Notes under the pieces: model-generated | The model's database searches: none | What the model saw: only the letters and a program-made list of their open reading frames with translations | What the model was told of the DNA's origin: nothing | In this document: piece by piece, positions 60,201-64,000 of the stretch | Numbering within the stretch: the first letter of the stretch is position 1 | Layout of the letters: every line of letters begins with the position of its first letter | Made by a program: the position numbers and the translations under genes | Origin: Ottowia sp. oral taxon 894 | GTDB lineage: Bacteria > Pseudomonadota > Gammaproteobacteria > Burkholderiales > Burkholderiaceae_C | NCBI RefSeq assembly: GCF_001262075.1 | Contig: NZ_CP012073.1 | Coordinates: 1,674,001-1,738,000, forward strand | Length of the DNA: 64,000 nucleotides | Direction: 5' to 3'

Positions 60201-62760
60201 GCTCACCGAATCCGACCTTGCCGACCCTGCTGAATCCGCTGAAAACGGCGAAGCGGCCGCCCCCGCTGCCCTGCTGGAGCCGCTGCGCCGCTTTGCCGCC
60301 GCCCGCTACCAGGAGGGCTACCAGCGCGGCATTCATGACGATGACGCGCTGGCCATCGTGCGCGCCCTTGCCCCCATGCAGGCCGCCGCCGGGCTGCTTA
60401 TCTACAGCGGCGCGGCCCGCGCGCTGGCCCTGCTGATGTGGGAAAACGGCCTGCGCGACGAAGCGCGCGAATCGCTGGCCCGGCGCGCGCGCGCCGCGCA
60501 AGGCATTGCGCTACTGTTTTCAGAGCGCCAAAGCGTTGATGCGCTTGCGGCAGAGGCGGATTTGATGCTGCAAGCCTTCGCGGCCGAACACCCCGACGTG
60601 CTGCAAGAGCTGCTGCCCGCCGCCGACGACGCGCAAGAGCGCGCCAGCCTGTGCCGCGAAGCCGCCGCCTACCTTGCGCGCGAGCTGGCGCAAGGCGAAG
60701 CCGAAGGGGGCCTGACCTGGGCCGCCAGCGGCAGCGGGCAGGACTTGGCTGCCGCGCTGGAGCGCTCGCTGGACAGCGGCGGCCAGCTGGCGGCCTGGCA
60801 GCGCGACCTGGCCGCCGCCGCTCCGCTGGAGAAGTGGCGCATCGCCCGCCAGTGGGCCAGTGCCTTCGCGCAAGCCCAGGGCAAAGACAGCGCCGCACGC
60901 CCGGGCAGCGTGGAAGACGCCGCCACCTGCCTGGCGTGCGCCGCCGCGCGCCGCCGCGTCAATGCCGCTCTCACGGCCACCGTCACCGGCCTGCGCAGCG
61001 AGCACCCGCGCATCACGAACGGCGCGCTGGCGCTGGATCTCAATGACTTCTGGCAGCGCGTGCGCCGCCACCGCGAGCGCGTGCTGCCCGGCTTTCACGC
61101 CTTCCAGACCCTGCGGCACGAGCTGCTGGAGCAAGAGCGCGCCCGCCTGCACCTGGCGCAGTTTCAGGCCCAGCCCCTCACCACTTTCGTGCGCAACCGG
61201 CTCATTGACGAGGTGTATCTGCCGCTCATCGGCGCCAACCTTGCGCGGCAAATCGGCGCGGCGGGCGAAGCCAGCCGCAGCGACCGCAGCGGGCTGCTGC
61301 TGCTCATCTCCCCGCCCGGCTACGGCAAAACCACGCTCATGGAATACGTGGCCCAGCGGCTGGGGCTGGTGTTCGTGCGCATCAACTGCCCGGCGCTGGG
61401 CCACGGCGTGACCAGCATCGACCCCGCCGCCGCCCCCAACAGCGCCGCGCGCCAGGAGCTGGAAAAGCTCAACCTCGGCCTGGCGATGGGCAGCAACGTC
61501 ATGCTGTATCTGGACGACATCCAGCACACCCACCCCGAATTCCTGCAAAAGTTCATCGCCCTGGCCGACAGCACCCGCCGCATCGAAGGCGTATGGCAGG
61601 GCCAAAGCCGCACCTGGGACATGCGCGGCAAGCGCTTTGCCATCGTCATGGCCGGCAACCCCTACACCGAATCGGGCGAAGTCTTCCGCATCCCCGACAT
61701 GCTCGCCAACCGCGCCGACATCTACAACCTGGGCGACGTGCTCACGGGCCGCGAAGAAGCGTTTGCCCTTTCCTACATCGAAAACAGCCTCACCAGCCAC
61801 CCCGTCACCCAGCCGCTGGCCAGCCGCGAGCCGCAAGACGTGCAGCTGCTCGTGCGCATGGCCCAGGGCGAAGCCGTGGACGCCGCCCGCCTGGCCCACC
61901 CCTACAGCGCCGCCGAGCTGGAAGAAATCCGCAACCTGCTGGTGCGCCTGATGAGCGTGCGCGACGTGCTGCTCAAGGTCAATCAGGCCTACATCCAGTC
62001 CGCCGCGCAAGACGACCGCTACCGCCAGTCGCCCCCCTTCCGGCTGCAAGGCAGCTACCGCAACATGGCGCGCCTGGCCCCGCAAGTCACCCCGCTGATG
62101 ACACCGCAGGAAATCGGCGATCTGCTGCGCGACCACTACCGCGCCGAAGCCCAGACCCTCACCAGCGGCGCGGAAGAAAACCTGCTCCAGCTCGCCCAGC
62201 TCACCGGCCAGGCCACTGAAGCAGAAACCGCCCGCTGGCAGCAAGTGCAGGCCGAATTCCGCCGCCAGCGCCAGATGGGCGGCGCCGATGACGACCCCGC
62301 CATCCGCATCACGCGCGGCCTGCTCGATATTTCACGCAGCCTCGAAGCCCTCAACCCCGAAAAAACCGCCGAAAAACTGGCCCGCCAGCTCACGCAAGGC
62401 CACATGCTCCTGGCGCGGCCCCTGACCGCACTGGCCCGCAGCATCAAGGAAGGCGACGCGGCCACCCAGCGCCAGCTGCAAGACACCCTGTCCGCCACGG
62501 CAGCCGCCCTCAAGGCCTTGCAGGGCGCCGCCGCCGATCTGGCCCAGCACAGCGACCGCGCCCAGGAAAAGTGCATGGTCGAAGCGCTGCTGTCGCTTTC
62601 CGTCACCTACCGCCAGCTCATCATGCCGCTGGTGCGCGGCATCGAAGCGCGCCTGGGCCACGACGCGCCAACACGGGCGCAGACACACGCGCAAATCGAA
62701 CAAGTGGAAAAAGAGCTGCGCAAGCTAGAGCAAAAGGAACACGAGCCACGAAGCTCATGA
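57205..62760 (+). CDS. Giant DUF3686-type 'DNA repair ATPase' with C-terminal AAA+ domain
   Basis: An 1851-residue cytosolic protein. Residues about 30-480 form a beta-rich region (HNCVARDMVRIGPGKLLFGF, FRWRYESDGSLTYVDNRGER) of the type called DUF3686. A long helical, coiled-coil middle follows (about 500-950), then a conserved helical region. The AAA+ ATPase lies at about 1365-1620 with Walker A LLISPPGYGKTTLMEY, Walker B NVMLYLDDIQHTHPEFLQ, and GKRFAIVMAGNPYTESGEVF. A helical tail ends in a charged coiled coil. Families of this kind are annotated as DNA repair ATPases, but I know no demonstrated activity. It stands alone, with a repeat copy downstream. The ATG follows GGACCACC at a suitable distance. 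Confidence 0.82.
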   Translation: MNAPEERNAERAAENPEAAAVDAVDAAVAASSSYELLKKRLQAQGGALLDKALALNAGRQAQFGQTEQRLVLRTRARTEHNCVARDMVRIGPGKLLFGFNVFMGLRQETGVGDVFALYELAHTEGEAESDELIALPIEGSFLQDARFVADFRELYTYYKHATLRQLTHTQEYVLASFQIGQQNQDIRVFRWRYESDGSLTYVDNRGERDIALPASHDFEWTAVTREQHVSGRHPHINILDTVFVETTGGDLTVKVENNTESGLGIYSEPVEDASQALGDAEIAYAKLGRLILLRIRPYRESTVRYLVYNQRTQQVVRIDAIGASCVQLPEDHGIIFPGGYYLQSGEYKQFDLPAETAANLRFARMLRSPNGEDVAYIFYGSTPHNGKSGQGHSDISHLDIPHYALFTYNLIEKRLAAPIMANGFARFYDGRVLVFQATQGEATRIHPMQLWQTPFATEEYASRQPGRHGTGFYGRVGNADLVRGISDLNGIARAVREQAPTRTAYEDLIRQCQRARDAYFWLDAPEAGQAAQDLHAIEQTAQATLAEFEKVEAIRASTARALDAAESKTRELLGELAAQMWRQPADFVHALEQLRQRQGEMHALRELRYADVPRIDGMAQQLAAEQQRVGERALQFLSGEKAFAAQEQALAQLTQQLPQAGSATQVGDMLAGLDAQAAGLDLLSEQIGLLPGGDAVQRTAILDRIARLYADINRLRAEARQRRRTLGAAEQRAEFGAQFKLFGQAVENALELADTPEKCDEALTRLLAQLEDIEARFADQEDFLADIAAQREAVYEALGARRQSLLDARQRRAKALADAAGRILDGVPRRVASFADVAQVHSYFAADPLLAKLREQGAELRRLGAAVAADDLATRLKAAQEQAMRAVRDQRDLAAEDAAGGAGGIRLGQHVFTVNRQPIDLTLVAHEEGGQPALAWQITGTDYLAPARDERLLALRPFWNQPLASETPQLARAEWLAAQWLDAVQAGQAEPGWDALLAALTESDLADPAESAENGEAAAPAALLEPLRRFAAARYQEGYQRGIHDDDALAIVRALAPMQAAAGLLIYSGAARALALLMWENGLRDEARESLARRARAAQGIALLFSERQSVDALAAEADLMLQAFAAEHPDVLQELLPAADDAQERASLCREAAAYLARELAQGEAEGGLTWAASGSGQDLAAALERSLDSGGQLAAWQRDLAAAAPLEKWRIARQWASAFAQAQGKDSAARPGSVEDAATCLACAAARRRVNAALTATVTGLRSEHPRITNGALALDLNDFWQRVRRHRERVLPGFHAFQTLRHELLEQERARLHLAQFQAQPLTTFVRNRLIDEVYLPLIGANLARQIGAAGEASRSDRSGLLLLISPPGYGKTTLMEYVAQRLGLVFVRINCPALGHGVTSIDPAAAPNSAARQELEKLNLGLAMGSNVMLYLDDIQHTHPEFLQKFIALADSTRRIEGVWQGQSRTWDMRGKRFAIVMAGNPYTESGEVFRIPDMLANRADIYNLGDVLTGREEAFALSYIENSLTSHPVTQPLASREPQDVQLLVRMAQGEAVDAARLAHPYSAAELEEIRNLLVRLMSVRDVLLKVNQAYIQSAAQDDRYRQSPPFRLQGSYRNMARLAPQVTPLMTPQEIGDLLRDHYRAEAQTLTSGAEENLLQLAQLTGQATEAETARWQQVQAEFRRQRQMGGADDDPAIRITRGLLDISRSLEALNPEKTAEKLARQLTQGHMLLARPLTALARSIKEGDAATQRQLQDTLSATAAALKALQGAAADLAQHSDRAQEKCMVEALLSLSVTYRQLIMPLVRGIEARLGHDAPTRAQTHAQIEQVEKELRKLEQKEHEPRSS

Positions 62761-62914
62761 ACGGCGAAACGAAAAATCCCTGCGCGTGAAATGGCTCATG
62801 GGCCAAGCAGCATGCCGCAAGCGCATGGATGCCACCGCCGCCCGCGCGGGCAGCCCCCGCTTTGCGGAGCGGGCTGCATTTCAGGCGAGATCATGTGCGG
62901 CGGAGAATGGCTTT

Positions 62915-63001
62915 TTAGCTCCTTTATCCATAGCGCGATGTCCTAGTAGATATTGCGCAGAATGATATTTATGCCCCTTTGAATTTGCTCCTGTTTTGAT
63001 T
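62915..63001 (-). repeat. Intergenic repeat copy (reference-like)
   Basis: Reverse copy with TTTAGCTCCTTTATCCA, core TAGCGCGATGTCCTAG (62931-62946), ATATTGCGCAGAATGATATT, GCCCCTTTGAATTTGCTCC. It lies in the convergent gap between the ATPase gene and rplY. Confidence 0.9.
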
Positions 63002-63447
63002 CATCTTGACGGTGCAGGCTTGCCCGCCCCGGCGCGGGCCGGCTGCAACCAGACGCCGGGCGTCATTGGCTCACGCGCAGCGGCCCGTGAATGCGCCATG
63101 AAGCCGCGCAGGCAGGCGAAGCGGCGCAGCAGCCCTTTTTCAGCTTGCCTTCAGCAGCGCGCGCTGGCGGAAGACGGGGCGGAGGTGCACCGCCATCGGC
63201 AGGCAAGGCGGACGCGAGGCTGGCTGACCATGCTGATGGCGGTGCTGGACAGGCGACAGCTTCCGTCACGTCGTGCGAGACCATGGACGCGGCCAGCTGG
63301 CAGCGGACCATTTCAGCCAGCAGCAAGCGGTGCATCTGGCCTTTGAAAGCCTGTCCATGCTCTGGCGGCATGGGACAAAAGCCCGCAGGCGGACCTTGCA
63401 GACCACTTGCGGATAGTGAACAGTTTTTTAGCTGGCCAAGGCACAAA
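63002..63447. other. Gap, no gene supported
   Basis: A 116-codon frame runs through part of this stretch, but its composition is that of random GC-rich sequence and it lacks a ribosome binding site. Nothing else is recognised. Confidence 0.4.
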
Positions 63448-63479
63448 AAAAGCCTGCCAAGTGTTCTTGGCAGGCTTTT
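63448..63479 (-). terminator. Strong bidirectional terminator downstream of rplY
   Basis: A perfect 14-base-pair stem AAAAGCCTGCCAAG / CTTGGCAGGCTTTT with a four-base loop. On the minus strand it is followed by a run of seven Ts, so it most likely ends the rplY transcript; it can also stop plus-strand transcription. Confidence 0.92.
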
Positions 63480-63627
63480 GTGGCCCCGGGCAAAGCCGAA
63501 GAGGAAAAGCAGCGGAGTCTGGAGGGGCCGCCACTCAAATGGCGGCTTGTGGCGGGTTGCCGTGGCTTGCGCCTGGCGTGGTGCTGATCGGCCACGCTCC
63601 CCGCGCCCTGACTCCAGACAGGTGGCC

Positions 63628-64000
63628 TTATTCGGCGGTGGGTTGATCAGCCGCCGGTGCTGGCGCTGGCGCCTCGTCTTCGCTTTCACTGCTTGCCGCA
63701 GGCATGACCACCGTGACCAGCACGGGATCATTCTTGCCATGCAGAACAGGCTTGACGCCCTTGGGCAGAGCCACATCGCTCAGGTGCAAGGTGGCGCCGA
63801 TTTCCAGCTTGGACAGATCGACCTCGATGGCTTCAGGCAGATCAGCGGGCAGGCACGAGATTTCGATTTCGGTCAGCACGGGGTTGATCAGCGCCTTGCC
63901 CAGCTTGACGGCGGGCGATTCTTCTTCGCCCTTGTAGTGCAGCGGCACTTTGGTGTGCAGGCGCGTCTTGGCCGACACGCGCTGGAAATCAACGTGCAGG
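63628..64000 (-). CDS. rplY: 50S ribosomal protein L25/general stress protein Ctc (3' part)
   Basis: L25 binds 5S rRNA; this longer Ctc-type form has an extra C-terminal domain. The visible part reads LHVDFQRVSAKTRLHTKVPL, PVLTEIEISCLPADLPEAIE and LHLSDVALPKGVKPVL, with a Glu/Ala/Pro-rich tail ending in DQPTAE. The frame runs past the window edge, so the start is not seen; a GTG inside (SAKTR) is not the start. Confidence 0.93.
   Translation of the reverse strand, partial: LHVDFQRVSAKTRLHTKVPLHYKGEEESPAVKLGKALINPVLTEIEISCLPADLPEAIEVDLSKLEIGATLHLSDVALPKGVKPVLHGKNDPVLVTVVMPAASSESEDEAPAPAPAADQPTAE

Noticed and set aside
62996-63346. A 116-codon gene downstream of the giant ATPase
   Set aside because: No ribosome binding site, no recognisable domain, and Arg/Pro/Ala-rich composition of random GC-rich sequence; it starts inside a repeat copy.

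Overview
The window looks like chromosome from a Burkholderiales betaproteobacterium, most likely in or near the Comamonadaceae. This rests on the very GC-rich gene background, the order of the rplN-rplQ ribosomal cluster, a short Gram-negative porin, the pilS-pilR-ampD string, the trpE-chorismate mutase-trpG string, and intergenic repeats laid out like those I associate with comamonads. No identification by search was possible, so the family assignment is an inference.

Layout. 0-9.6 kb: 3' part of mutS, recG, queA, a secreted DUF4139-type protein, a TPR-methyltransferase and tgt. 9.8-14 kb: a membrane ferric-reductase-like flavoprotein, pgpA and a dolichyl-phosphate-mannose-type glycosyltransferase, all on the minus strand. 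14.1-18.1 kb: an ilvI-ilvH-(small DUF4282-like membrane gene)-ilvC unit closed by a clear terminator. 18.2-24 kb: surface polysaccharide genes, namely a 1263-residue methyltransferase-GT2-GT4 polypeptide and a WecA/MraY-type sugar-phosphate transferase. 24-31.3 kb: purE, a thioredoxin-TPR protein, gph, then trpE-chorismate mutase-trpG behind a probable trp attenuator, then glpD. 31.3-40.3 kb: the spc and alpha ribosomal operons (rplN to rplQ, with secY and rpoA), visibly poorer in G+C than either flank, starting at a near-consensus promoter that overlaps the glpD stop codon and ending with an initiator tRNA-fMet that has its own promoter and terminator. 40.5-42.2 kb: two tandem IS5-family elements, one decayed and one apparently intact. 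42.8-49.8 kb: ffh, and divergently a tightly overlapping ccsA-like/PP0621-like/pilS/pilR/ampD operon. 49.8-54.2 kb: an accessory stretch with a decayed lipoprotein-like region, an IS remnant, a zinc metallopeptidase and an AT-rich non-coding segment. 54.2-64 kb: a membrane-anchored DUF2726-like protein, an SDR oxidoreductase, a porin, a giant 1851-residue DUF3686-type ATPase and the 3' part of rplY.

The feature that ties the window together is not a gene. A roughly 70-90 bp element with core TAGCATGATGTCCTAG, flanked about 67-69 bp apart by GGAGC-type boxes (GCTCC on the other strand), occurs in almost every intergenic gap outside the ribosomal cluster. There are about fifteen clear copies in both orientations and several degenerate ones. 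One relative carries a perfect hairpin in place of the core, one truncated copy abuts the right end of an IS5-family insertion exactly at its CTAG, and one copy ends directly against the porin start codon. This family, the trp attenuator and the giant ATPase are the observations I would follow up first.
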